Program-made: the position numbers and the translations under genes | Source: Phycisphaerales bacterium | GTDB taxonomy: Bacteria; Planctomycetota; Phycisphaerae; Phycisphaerales; UBA1924 | NCBI GenBank assembly: GCA_028279375.1 | Contig: JANQNW010000006.1 | Coordinates: 1-53,196 of the forward strand | Length of the DNA stretch: 53,196 nt | Direction: 5' to 3' | The notes under the pieces: model-generated | Databases searched by the model: none | What the model was told of the DNA's origin: nothing | The model's input: the letters and a program-made list of their open reading frames with translations, nothing else | Part shown: piece after piece, positions 1 through 9,313 of the stretch | Numbering within the stretch: position 1 is the stretch's first letter | Layout of the letters: each line of letters begins with the position of its first letter

Positions 1-423
<423 letters not shown>

Positions 424-545
424 GATTTCCTTAGACCAGCCATGGTGAGAGACCACGTTTGGCATTTCGCCAGACCTAACAACTCTCGCCGCAGAGAGAT
501 CTGCAGCTGGATAGTCAGCACAATCTCGTCCGCCTTGAGCGGAAA

Positions 546-565
546 GCCGTATGGCGACATACGGC
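546..565 (+). other. GNRA-capped hairpin in the 16S trailer
   Basis: An 8-bp perfect stem (546-553 with 558-565) is closed by a GCGA tetraloop, a GNRA type. It lies about 130 bases after the 16S end and before the terminator, so it should be present in the primary rRNA transcript. It could be a processing or stability element. Its function is inferred from position only. Confidence 0.5.
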
Positions 566-595
566 GATGGCAAACCGACTGTTTCACAATATAAG

Positions 596-628
596 ACACC
601 CCCGGTCCATCTGGATCGGGGGTGTTTT
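596..628 (+). terminator. Intrinsic terminator of the 16S transcript
   Basis: Arms 596-608 and 613-625 form a 13-bp GC-rich stem with one G-U pair and a 4-base loop (ATCT). A run of four T follows. It lies about 180 bases after the 16S gene and closes the rRNA unit with no 23S gene, so the 16S gene stands alone. Confidence 0.9.
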
Positions 629-648
629 CATTTAACATCGCGATCGTC

Positions 649-909
649 ATGATCTCGAGCGATTCACCTCTACCTGTGTCATCCACATTCGCCCTGAGTC
701 TGCGCGGTGATGTGGTGCGCCGATCGGTGAGGTTCGCGCTCATCGTCGGGACCATTCTTATGTTGATCAATCATGGCCACGCCCTTCTCGCTCTGGAAAT
801 CGACAAGGCGCGAGTTGGCCGGATTCTGCTGACGTACGCCGTGCCGTATGTCGTCACGACGCTTGCGAGCGTTCAGGCGATACGCCGCGAGGAGGTTCAG
901 TCGCCCTGA
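649..909 (+). CDS. nrtS: NrtS-like nitrate/nitrite transporter subunit
   Basis: This predicted small membrane protein of 86 residues belongs to the NrtS family, two-helix proteins linked to nitrate and nitrite uptake in cyanobacteria and marine bacteria. The sequence shows the family layout: a basic start (DVVRRSVRFA), a first helix VGTILMLINHGHALL, a short loop, then a second helix ILLTYAVPYVVTTLA. The ATG at 649 was chosen because an earlier GTG at 622 falls inside the rRNA terminator stem. No convincing Shine-Dalgarno site precedes it, so the start is uncertain. It stands alone behind the rRNA terminator and overlaps the 3' end of the convergent toroid gene by 13 bases. Whether it transports nitrate here is an inference from family. 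Confidence 0.75.
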   Translation: MISSDSPLPVSSTFALSLRGDVVRRSVRFALIVGTILMLINHGHALLALEIDKARVGRILLTYAVPYVVTTLASVQAIRREEVQSP

Positions 910-3900
910 GCGTTCCCTCCGCCGCTCGCAGGGCGTCTCTCTTCGGCATCATCACGTGCGTAGAGAGGCAGGTACCTGTAGTACACCTCGAGCGAGAGAG
1001 CGCAGATCGCCGTTTGGTAGACGCGTCCGCCGATGTTCGACCATCGATCATCCGGCGCCCAGCTGCCCGCATCATGACCACGTTGCTCCTGGCGCGAGAG
1101 AATCGCTTCCTTGAGCGATTCGTTCCAGAGATCCCAGTCCTCACCGCCATAGTTGAAGAGCGCGAGCGTGCCGTAGTACCAGTAATAGGTGCTCGCGCCG
1201 CGGCTCCAGCGGGGGGGCTGACGGCGAATGAAGTTGACGGCGTTCCGCATCCGCCGGTCGTTGCGATCAACGCCGAGCAACTGCAGTACGAACATGCCCT
1301 CAGCTGTCATGGAGACAGTCGGAGGGCGTCCAGGCTGATAGCTGAAGAGACCAGTTCGTCGACGGTCATCAACGAGTTCGAGCCAATCGCTGGCAACGTC
1401 GAGGACATCCTGCGGGATCTCGACACCGGCCCGCTGGGCGCTAATCAGCGCCATGACCTGCCAGCCGAGCACTGAGGTATCTCCCACCTGGCCGGGATCA
1501 TAGCGCCAGCCTCCAACGCTCTCGTTTCTCGCGCCCGCGATGAAATCCACGGCGTCCTGGACGTTCTGGCGAAGGCGCGCATCGCCAGTCATCGCGTACG
1601 CCTCTGAGATCGCGATCGTGGCGATGCCATGGCTGTACATGGACTCGCCCTGCCGGAAGTCGCCGTTGGCCGACTGCTGACTCAGAAGCCACTCGATCGC
1701 CCGATCGATGCGCTCCTGATGCGGGCCGTTCTTCATGTGCGTGTGATTGGCGCCGAGGAAGCAAAGCGTGGCGAGACCGGTGACTGCGACATCGGAATCC
1801 ACAGAGGAGGGGCCTGTGCAACTGCAGTTGTCTCCGAAGCCGTCGCTGTCCCAGCTGCCGTCAGCGGACTGATGGCGCGCGAGCCAGTCGAGGGCCGCCT
1901 CGACGGCTGCCTCCGTCTCGTCGCTTCCTCCCATACGCTCGATGATCTCGGCCCGCTGTTCCTCGGCGCGCTGCCGGAACGGATTCTCGATAGGCGCCGG
2001 ATCCGTTGGCAGGTCGAGCGCCAACTCCGGAAGGTCGATCGATGGCGCGACGTCCATCGGTATCGGATCGGGTGTGTTGAGCGACAGTGCTTCCTGAGGC
2101 ATCTCAAACTGACGGTCGCGGCGCAGTGTTTCCGGGCGATCACGATCGTCCGTTGGAAATTCCACGGCAAACTGCTCCGCGCGTCGCCGCAGAGCATTCG
2201 ACCGAGCTTCGGGGCGCTCTGGTCGTTCAGCGTCAATCTGAGTCTCCGCAGCCAGGGCAGACCGCTGCTCCAGTCGCTCGGAAGTCGAGGGGACGGGAAG
2301 AGTCAGATCGAAGTCTGCCACGGCGACTTCAGGCGCGACGCTGTTGTTTGGCTCCGGCGTCCTGAGTTCCGGGTTGCGCTCGCGCACTTCGAACTCTCGC
2401 CCCAGAGGTGACCGTACGGGGTCAGTTGGCTCGAAGTCGAGAGGAACTGATGCAGCTGAAGAGGGAGTCGAGACGGCGACACGAGCCTCCGGCCGCGCTG
2501 CAATTGAACGCAGCGGCTCTTCGAAAGTGAGTTGCTGCTCCATCTCAGAGGCCGGCGCACTCTCAGACACAGCCAGTTCGACGTCTACCTCTGGCGTCGC
2601 TCGACGAGTCTCTTCGATATCAGGCTCAAGCGTCGGCTGCCTGCCGACTGCCACGGCCGGCAACTCGAACGTCTGCTCTGTGCTCAGATCCGTCCGGCGC
2701 TCAGATTGCTCCACATCGATCTGAGCCATCGACGGTTGCGACATCTGGATCGCGGAGGGATCCGGTCGATCAACATCTGAAAGCGATGCCGCTTCCGGAG
2801 ATTCCTGGCGAGGCTCTGCAGCCGACGTCTGCGCCGCGCTCGCCGGGAGCTCGACCGAAGGCCGGACTGCCTCAGGCTCTGCGGCGCTAAGCTGCGTCTC
2901 TGGTCGCGACATCGGCATCTGCTCATTTGTCTGATCGAAAGCACGCTCGTCGAGCGAGCGCTCAACCGCCGTCCGAGTCGGCGCCTCGGACGCGTCGAAA
3001 TCCGTCGCGCGCGTCGCCATCGCTCGCCGGAGCGTCGGCTGTGCCGGCTCAACGGCGCTGTCTCGATCTGTCGCACGAGGTCGCGATTGCGCCATCTCCA
3101 CGACGGCGGACGGCGCCTGCACGTCAGGCGTCGAGACCGGCTCTGCATTCTGTTCTGCGACGCTCTCGGCCTGAACTTCTGGACGCGAGACTTCCGGCAA
3201 CGACGCAAGCTCCGCCGAAATCGTGCGCTCCACCGGTTGAGCCTCGGCTTGCCTCAAAAGTCCAGCAGTCTCGCGCATCCTGGGCGTCGTCTCGGCCACC
3301 TGCGCCGGCGCATCGCTCATCTCGAGCTCTGGCGCCTCCTCGACGACAGGAGCGTCGAATTGGAGCCCGCGCACCTGATCAGTGATCGAACTCAGCCTCG
3401 CCGAAGTCGTCAACGCGACGCGCGTGCCGGAAGGCTTGCGCAGATACTCGCCGAGTGAGTTCGATACCTGCCAGAACGTCAGGAGCATGAGGATCAGCGC
3501 GTGGATCAAGAGTGACGCCAGAAGACATCGGGCGAGCACACTTAGCTTGTGATAGACGCGGTGCTTCCGAAGCTTCAGCATCAGGAACAGAAGCAGAAGC
3601 GTGAGAAGCAACCACAGCAGGAGCGGCCACAGCGCGTTCCAGAGGTCAATCAGGGAGAGTCTCGCCTCCGCACGATCGACAAGTCGATATACCTCGCGCG
3701 AGGACGTCGAGTAGATGTCATAGACGCGCTCGTCAGGCGTTGGCGAAGCGCGATCGGAGCTGAAGAGCAGGGCGAAGCCCTCGAGTCCGAGCGTTGGATC
3801 CAGTTCGTTGTGCGCCGTATTCACCGGCGGCCCGAGAGACTCCGTCTCCCAGTGCTCCACACCGACGCGCCGGGAGCGATACAGATCGAATCCGCCTGCG

Positions 3901-4700
3901 CCGCCCGGACGATCAGAGGCGAAGTAGATGAAATCCCCGACCGGGCTGATCGACGGAGCGCCCTCGTTGTACGGACTGTTCAGCGGCGCCACGCGCGTCG
4001 GTGACGAGAATCCAGCGTCGAGAATCTCCGAGGAAAAGATGTCGTAGTCGCTGACGCGCAGATCCTCCCGAACGGTCGCCTCCCAGTCGAAACCATCGAG
4101 CGCCGCCTCTTCCTCAGACCTCGGACGATTCGACGAAAAATAGAGTCGCTCATCCTCCGGCGCAAGCGCCGCGCCGTACTCGTTGAAACGAGAGTTGATG
4201 ACGGGCCCGAGATTGACAGGCTCGAGCCATACGCCATCAACGAAGTCGGATTTCCAGAGGTCGTACCCGCCGAATCCACCCTTGCGATCGCTGTAGAAGA
4301 AGATGGCGTTCCCGCTCGGAGAGAACTCTGGACCGAGCTCCGACGCTTCGGTATTGATCGCGTCAAGCGCCGCAGGTTCGCTCCATCCCTCCGTCGTCCG
4401 CTCACTGATGTACAAGTCCGCGCCCTCACCGGGCTTGCCACGTACGAAGCACAGGCGCATGCCGTCGACGCTCAGCGCTGGCTCATACTCATCGCCGATC
4501 GTGTTCACGCTCGGAGGCAGCGTCTCCGCAGGACGCCAGAGCACGTCCCGGACGTTGTCAGCGCTCGCAGGCGTACTGATCGTGTCGCCGTCGGTCAGAT
4601 ACGCGGTGCGCGAGAGGGCGAGCCACCAGACTCCGTACATGAGCCCCGGAATCAGAACCAGCAGCGCCAGCGTGAGCAGGATGACCCGAGCGCGGCTCAT
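897..4700 (-). CDS. TonB/TolA-like protein: PD40 propeller, SxxxH helix, linker, toroid
   Basis: This 1267-residue protein probably carries force from the ExbB-ExbD motor into the periplasm. Seen in order: a first membrane helix (about 6-28); a PD40/TolB-like propeller with at least five repeats (about 60-345; FSSNRP and FASDRP strands); a second helix (about 357-378) followed by a basic loop KLRKHRVYHK; a third helix (about 390-412) containing S396-x-x-x-H400, the spacing of Ser16 and His20 in the TonB helix; a disordered acidic/Pro/Ala linker of about 500 residues; and a C-terminal prenyltransferase/squalene-cyclase-like toroid (about 930-1250; WLARHQSADGSW repeats). The toroid shows VDSDV where type II cyclases carry DXDD, so catalysis is doubtful. 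The ATG at 4700 overlaps the exbD stop as ATGA; an upstream start at 4751 would lie inside exbD. The domain calls are firm; the TonB-like role is inferred. Confidence 0.85.
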   Translation of the reverse strand: MSRARVILLTLALLVLIPGLMYGVWWLALSRTAYLTDGDTISTPASADNVRDVLWRPAETLPPSVNTIGDEYEPALSVDGMRLCFVRGKPGEGADLYISERTTEGWSEPAALDAINTEASELGPEFSPSGNAIFFYSDRKGGFGGYDLWKSDFVDGVWLEPVNLGPVINSRFNEYGAALAPEDERLYFSSNRPRSEEEAALDGFDWEATVREDLRVSDYDIFSSEILDAGFSSPTRVAPLNSPYNEGAPSISPVGDFIYFASDRPGGAGGFDLYRSRRVGVEHWETESLGPPVNTAHNELDPTLGLEGFALLFSSDRASPTPDERVYDIYSTSSREVYRLVDRAEARLSLIDLWNALWPLLLWLLLTLLLLFLMLKLRKHRVYHKLSVLARCLLASLLIHALILMLLTFWQVSNSLGEYLRKPSGTRVALTTSARLSSITDQVRGLQFDAPVVEEAPELEMSDAPAQVAETTPRMRETAGLLRQAEAQPVERTISAELASLPEVSRPEVQAESVAEQNAEPVSTPDVQAPSAVVEMAQSRPRATDRDSAVEPAQPTLRRAMATRATDFDASEAPTRTAVERSLDERAFDQTNEQMPMSRPETQLSAAEPEAVRPSVELPASAAQTSAAEPRQESPEAASLSDVDRPDPSAIQMSQPSMAQIDVEQSERRTDLSTEQTFELPAVAVGRQPTLEPDIEETRRATPEVDVELAVSESAPASEMEQQLTFEEPLRSIAARPEARVAVSTPSSAASVPLDFEPTDPVRSPLGREFEVRERNPELRTPEPNNSVAPEVAVADFDLTLPVPSTSERLEQRSALAAETQIDAERPERPEARSNALRRRAEQFAVEFPTDDRDRPETLRRDRQFEMPQEALSLNTPDPIPMDVAPSIDLPELALDLPTDPAPIENPFRQRAEEQRAEIIERMGGSDETEAAVEAALDWLARHQSADGSWDSDGFGDNCSCTGPSSVDSDVAVTGLATLCFLGANHTHMKNGPHQERIDRAIEWLLSQQSANGDFRQGESMYSHGIATIAISEAYAMTGDARLRQNVQDAVDFIAGARNESVGGWRYDPGQVGDTSVLGWQVMALISAQRAGVEIPQDVLDVASDWLELVDDRRRTGLFSYQPGRPPTVSMTAEGMFVLQLLGVDRNDRRMRNAVNFIRRQPPRWSRGASTYYWYYGTLALFNYGGEDWDLWNESLKEAILSRQEQRGHDAGSWAPDDRWSNIGGRVYQTAICALSLEVYYRYLPLYARDDAEERRPASGGGNAQGD

Positions 4701-5110
4701 CGTTCGATGACAGTGTCCAGATAGGGTTCCTGAACGCCTGCGCTCTTGCAAGCGTCCAGCGCGCCAACGACGTTCGCGTAGGCTGTGGTCTTATCTCCGC
4801 GGATCGTCACTTTCTGCTCCGGATTCCGTTCGACGGCTCGCTCGATCAACTCCTGCAGACTTTCGAGCGAGATTACCTTGCCAGACACGATCACCTGCCC
4901 CTGCGCATCGACATTCACGATGATCTCGCGCAACGAAGCGCTGATGGGCCCCGCGCTCGACGCGTATGGCAGCGCGATCTGCATCTCGCGCTCCGTCTGC
5001 TGGAAGGTCGTCGCGACGAGAAAGAAGATGAGAAGCAGGAAGACCATATCGATCATCGGCGTCAACTCGATGGCCGCTCCGCGTGCGTTCTCTTTGTTTG
5101 CTCTGATCAT
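4697..5110 (-). CDS. exbD: ExbD/TolR-family biopolymer transport protein
   Basis: This is the small motor subunit that works with ExbB/TolQ in the inner membrane and uses the proton motive force. It has 137 residues, the usual size. A short cytoplasmic tail leads into one membrane helix (about 16-36) with the family motif LTPMIDMVFLLLIFFLV; Asp21 is the conserved proton-carrying acid. The periplasmic domain follows, with the typical VTIRGDKTTAY strand. It starts 12 bases after exbB and its stop overlaps the start of the TonB-like gene by four bases, so the three are very likely co-translated. Confidence 0.95.
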   Translation of the reverse strand: MIRANKENARGAAIELTPMIDMVFLLLIFFLVATTFQQTEREMQIALPYASSAGPISASLREIIVNVDAQGQVIVSGKVISLESLQELIERAVERNPEQKVTIRGDKTTAYANVVGALDACKSAGVQEPYLDTVIER

Positions 5111-5122
5111 CGCTGCCTGGTC

Positions 5123-5926
5123 CTACGCGGCTGACTCAGCGCCGGCGTTCGCGGTCGTTGCCCCATTCTCAGACGGCGACACGGAGGTGGAAGTCGCAAG
5201 GCGCGACGGTGGCTCTGGCGTTGCAGGCGCGCCCTCGCCTGCCAGCACATGCTCCTCCACGAATTCCACGCTCATCTGGTCGATCTCCATGACGAGGCGC
5301 TCGATGCGTCCCGCGATGACGTGATGCATGATCAACACGGGAATCGCGACAATCAGGCCTGCCGCCGTGGTGATCATCGCCTCGTAGATGCCGCCAGCGA
5401 GCAGCTCAGCCTTGCCGAGCGCTTCACCCGACGTCGCGACTGTCTGGAAGGCGGAGATCATGCCGAAGATCGTGCCGAGCAGACCAAGCAGGGGGGTGAC
5501 GGCGGCGATGACCGAGAGACTGCGCAGGTGCTTCCGCAGCTTGAGCACCTCGCGCTCGCCCGCTTCGGAAATGTGGCGCTCCAGCACCTCGAGCGGCATG
5601 CTGAATCGCCGAAGTCCAGCGGCGAATACGTTCGCCACCGGGCTCGTATTCTGCTTGCAATACGCGATCGCCGCGTCGCGCCCGTTCGACATGGCGCTCT
5701 GAAGACCAGCCTTGAATGCAGGGGGGATCACACGCGAACGCCGAATCTGGATCAGACGCTCGGCGATCACGGCGAGCGCAAAAAGCGAACAGAGACCGAT
5801 GGGGATCATCATCGGCCCGCCCTTGACGACGAAATCCCAGATCGACTGCACCTCGAGCGCCGAGACGTCTGGCTCTGCGGATTCCGCCTGGGCGATCACA
5901 GCCTGAATGAGTTCTATTCCGCTCAT
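5123..5926 (-). CDS. exbB: MotA/TolQ/ExbB proton-channel protein
   Basis: This is the channel subunit of an Exb/Tol-type motor. It has 267 residues and three membrane helices: about 40-60 (MMIPIGLCSLFALAVIAERL), about 140-165 (the LSVIAAVTPLLGLLGTIFGM signature) and about 185-208 (ITTAAGLIVAIPVLIMHH). The cytoplasmic domain between the first two helices carries the alternating charged residues typical of the family. The ATG at 5926 has GAGAGG nine bases ahead; an in-frame ATG at 5935 is too close to that site, so the later start is preferred. It lies 57 bases after the TPR gene and 12 bases before exbD. The tail is rich in Ala, Thr and Pro. Confidence 0.94.
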   Translation of the reverse strand: MSGIELIQAVIAQAESAEPDVSALEVQSIWDFVVKGGPMMIPIGLCSLFALAVIAERLIQIRRSRVIPPAFKAGLQSAMSNGRDAAIAYCKQNTSPVANVFAAGLRRFSMPLEVLERHISEAGEREVLKLRKHLRSLSVIAAVTPLLGLLGTIFGMISAFQTVATSGEALGKAELLAGGIYEAMITTAAGLIVAIPVLIMHHVIAGRIERLVMEIDQMSVEFVEEHVLAGEGAPATPEPPSRLATSTSVSPSENGATTANAGAESAA

Positions 5927-5983
5927 GTCCAACATCCTCTCATCGCGCTGCGCCCGATCGGATCCGTTCTACTGACTCTTGTC

Positions 5984-8900
5984 TCACCGCCCGGGAACGG
6001 GGGACGGCTGCAGCGCCGCGAGCCGCGCTGACGCCATACGCGCCCACTCTGATTCGCTATCGATCTCGAGCACGCGCTCGTAACTGTCGCGCGCGTCATC
6101 CATCTGCCGTAGTTCCTCCTGACACCGCCCTGCCTCATACAGCGCCGCGGCGCTCCATCTCGGATAGGCAAAGAGGATGTCAACCTTGAGGAACTCGCGC
6201 ACCGCCTCTTCATGCTGTCCCTGCGCGTAGAGGCACTCGCCGATCTGGAACTGCGCTCGAGCGGCAGTCTCACCTGAGTGACCGTCTGCGACCGGCCTGT
6301 ACGCCTCAATCGCCTCGACAGGTCGCCCGCTCTGCTCGCGCGCCCAGCCGATCCCGAACTGCGCCTGGAACCAGAGGCCGTCATCCGGATAGGCGTTCCG
6401 GTGCTGCATGAGGCGTCGCTCTGACTCTTCCCATCGATGCACGAGGGCGAGCGCCTCGCCAAGGCGAAGCAGCGCCGAAGATGTCCGGCTTGATCGCTCG
6501 AATGCGTCAACGACGGTCCCGAGTCGCTCCGCCGCAACCTCGGGTCGCCCTGCGCGGAAATGAGATTCGCCTGCAAGATGAGTTGCGGATTCCAGCACGT
6601 CGCTCTCAGGCGCGAGATTGATGTACAGGTCGAAGTTGCGCGCTGCGTCGTCGAATCGCTCAAGCTGGTACTGGCTCGTCGCCAGCTGATAGAGTGCCTG
6701 CGCCTCCAGTTCGGGCGTGAGCGCCTGCGACCGAGCGCTTTGACCTCCAACAAGCTCTTCCAGAAGCGCGACGACACGCTCATGCTCGTCGCGCTCTGCA
6801 TGAACATCCGCGAGCTCCAGAGCGACGAAGGGACGCAACTCTGCAGGAGGACCGTCGCTCAACTGCTGGACCAGGAGCTCTCGGGCCTCGGAGACATCTC
6901 CGGACGCACGAACGATCTCTGCGTGCTCCAGTCGCGCTGCGTGGGCGATTGTCTCGTCCATGACGCGCCAATCGGAGTCATCGATCTTCCGGAAGGCGCG
7001 CTTAGCTTCTCTGGTCTTCTCCTGCCGAGCGAGTGCGACGACCAGTTGCGCTCGCGCGCCTGCGATGCTCTTCTGATCAAGGTCTCCCGTGAGAGCCGCC
7101 ACCAGCGCATCCTCCGCCTCCTCAAATCGCTCCATCGCCATCAGGGCCTGCGCGCGATCGAACCAGACTCCGGCATCCACGTCGCCATCACTCTCGAGGA
7201 GTTCATTCGCGTCCTCGAATGAGCCCTCGCTCAGTGCGATCGTCGCCAGATGGCGGCGGGCGTACTTCGCGAATCTGGAATCCGGCGCCTCATCAAGAAC
7301 CCTCTTGAACGCTCGCTGGGCCTGGTCATTGCGACCCATGGCCAGATGCGCCTGACCGGATTCAAAGAGCGCGTGGCGCCGGTCCTCGATGGCGCCCTCT
7401 CCGCGAAGCACGTGCTCGAACTGCGCGAGCGCCTCCTGTTGCTCGCTCGATCGGGCATGCGCGATCCCAAGTTTCAGGTGGAGTCGCGCTTCAGACTCCG
7501 CGTCTGTCGGAAGACGCAGTCGGCGCGCGAACGCGGTCTTCGCCTGAGCCCAGTCGCCCTGTTCGACGGCGACGTCACCCAGCGTTTCGAGCGCTGAAGC
7601 ATGCTCGACCTCAAGTGAGCCATCATCGATCAGTTCCTCGAGAAGCTCCTCGGCAGCGTCATTGTCTCCGGTCTCCGCAGCGATCTGTCCCAGACGGAAG
7701 ATCGCATCCCGCGATGTGTCCGGGTCAGGATTTCGCGAGCGGGCGTTGACGAAGGCCCTGCGCGCATCCTCGAGGTCTCCCTCGAAGTAATGATGCTCAC
7801 CGATGAGAAACCACGCCGCGGCTTCATCCGGATGTCCGCTGTGCTCCTTCACGAATTCGCGGCTGATCTCGGCGGCGCTTGCCCGGCTTTCCACCTCGGA
7901 CGCGAGCGAGGCCTCGAAGAAGAGCGCATCACCGGACAGATTCCCCGGCAGTTCATCCCGATTGACGTCACGAATGGTCCCGAGGGCTACGCGAGCCTGT
8001 CCGGCTCTCCATTGCGCGATCGCAAGCTCATACGTCATCTGCGCGCCGAGCGATGACTCAGCGTCGATGTCGGCGCCGTCCAGCAGCATCGCGGCTTCCT
8101 CCGCCTCGCCGAGCGCCATGTGGCACCGGGCGCGAAGATAGGCGGCGTCACTTGTCGCGGTCTCCTCGTCAGAGAGCAGCCTGTCACAGATCCGCGCCGC
8201 GTCCTCGATCTCGCCGAGCTCGAATCGAATCCGTGCGGCCATGAGACGCACGGGCGGGCTATACGCTCGCTCGGGATCATCTCTCTCGAGCCTCGCGATG
8301 AGCTGCCCGGCGTTCCTCGCATCGCCGGCCTGCAATCTCATGAATGCGAGACCGACCCGCCCCTCCGAAACGGCTGCCGCGTCGCCGGAAGCGATCGCTC
8401 TGCTGAACGCCTCCAACGCTTCGTCCTGGTCACCGAGAGCCTGATGCGCCTGCGCCTCGAGCAGCGCCCGGCGACCCGCAAGGGGGCTGTCACCCTCTGG
8501 CAGCCCGCGCACTGACAGGGCGCGCATCACATCGTCAAAGCGCTCGAGCGCGATGAACGACGCTGCGCAGAAGTACGCCGCCCGCTCGAGACGCTCCGGC
8601 GAACGAATCGTGCGCCGGTGATCGCGGAACGACTCAGCAGCCTCGTCGTGACGTCCTGATCGGTGAAGGCTCTCAACGAGCATCGCCGCCGAAGCGCCGG
8701 CGAGCGCGTGGTCTTCATGCGCTTCGAGGAACTTCGCCGCGCTCGCAGCGGCCGCGTCGAAGTCGCCCGTCGCCACCTGCGATTGACAAAGCAGCAGAAG
8801 CGATTCCGCATGAAATGTAAAATCCGATTCCCCCCGGAGCCGGATCAGTTGCTCAATCGCCTGGGCGGGGTTTCCCGTCCGGCTGTACGCGACGCCCAGG

Positions 8901-9130
8901 CCGTAACGCGCCATCTGCTCATCCTCGAGCGCTGGTCGGGACTCGAGGAATGCGCGATACTCGTCGATGGCGAGATCGTGAAGGCCGCGTCGCAGGAAAC
9001 CGTTCGCAGCCGTGAGCTGCCTGCTCGCCTCGCTGGCGCCTGTCTCAGGTTGAGCGCTCACCGGCGCCTGGACTCCAAGCGTCGTCACCAGAAATGCGCC
9101 GAGAAGCCACCGGGTCCGTCCTGCAAACAT
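5984..9130 (-). CDS. Exported TPR-repeat protein of the ExbBD operon
   Basis: This 1048-residue exported protein is made almost entirely of tetratricopeptide-like helical repeats. A signal peptide (residues 1-26, cleavage after PVSA) is followed by repeats such as AIDEYRAFLESRP, YGLGVAYSRTGNPAQAIEQL, and FQIGECLYAQGQHEEAVREFLKV near the C terminus. Large TPR proteins next to ExbB and ExbD genes recur in planctomycetes, where they may play a scaffold role like CpoB/YbgF in the Tol-Pal system; that comparison is inference. It is the first gene of the operon TPR-exbB-exbD-TonB-like. A 199-base gap with a long inverted repeat separates it from the M56 gene upstream. Confidence 0.88.
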   Translation of the reverse strand: MFAGRTRWLLGAFLVTTLGVQAPVSAQPETGASEASRQLTAANGFLRRGLHDLAIDEYRAFLESRPALEDEQMARYGLGVAYSRTGNPAQAIEQLIRLRGESDFTFHAESLLLLCQSQVATGDFDAAAASAAKFLEAHEDHALAGASAAMLVESLHRSGRHDEAAESFRDHRRTIRSPERLERAAYFCAASFIALERFDDVMRALSVRGLPEGDSPLAGRRALLEAQAHQALGDQDEALEAFSRAIASGDAAAVSEGRVGLAFMRLQAGDARNAGQLIARLERDDPERAYSPPVRLMAARIRFELGEIEDAARICDRLLSDEETATSDAAYLRARCHMALGEAEEAAMLLDGADIDAESSLGAQMTYELAIAQWRAGQARVALGTIRDVNRDELPGNLSGDALFFEASLASEVESRASAAEISREFVKEHSGHPDEAAAWFLIGEHHYFEGDLEDARRAFVNARSRNPDPDTSRDAIFRLGQIAAETGDNDAAEELLEELIDDGSLEVEHASALETLGDVAVEQGDWAQAKTAFARRLRLPTDAESEARLHLKLGIAHARSSEQQEALAQFEHVLRGEGAIEDRRHALFESGQAHLAMGRNDQAQRAFKRVLDEAPDSRFAKYARRHLATIALSEGSFEDANELLESDGDVDAGVWFDRAQALMAMERFEEAEDALVAALTGDLDQKSIAGARAQLVVALARQEKTREAKRAFRKIDDSDWRVMDETIAHAARLEHAEIVRASGDVSEARELLVQQLSDGPPAELRPFVALELADVHAERDEHERVVALLEELVGGQSARSQALTPELEAQALYQLATSQYQLERFDDAARNFDLYINLAPESDVLESATHLAGESHFRAGRPEVAAERLGTVVDAFERSSRTSSALLRLGEALALVHRWEESERRLMQHRNAYPDDGLWFQAQFGIGWAREQSGRPVEAIEAYRPVADGHSGETAARAQFQIGECLYAQGQHEEAVREFLKVDILFAYPRWSAAALYEAGRCQEELRQMDDARDSYERVLEIDSESEWARMASARLAALQPSPVPGR

Positions 9131-9188
9131 CGCTTCACCTCAGCCGGGCGCCCGTCGGCGCTCATCCAGGTTGTATTGGGAAGAGAGA

Positions 9189-9252
9189 GGAGTCGATTGA
9201 GCGCGCAGGCGCCACCCTCGCACGAACAGACGCCGCGACGCTCAATCGCTCC
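9189..9252 (-). repeat. Long imperfect inverted repeat in the TPR gene leader
   Basis: Arms 9189-9203 and 9239-9252 are complementary over 14 bases with one bulged base, around a 35-base centre that can extend the stem through further GC-rich pairs. It lies between the end of the M56 gene and the start of the TPR gene (9130). If transcribed on the minus strand it gives a strong hairpin 59 bases before the start codon, followed by a pyrimidine-rich tract. It could be a terminator, an attenuator or an operator. Confidence 0.6.
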
Positions 9253-9313
9253 TAAGACATCTCTTGTGCCTCGGGCGCACGGACCACCGGACGCGCCGAA
9301 CACATCCCTCTGG

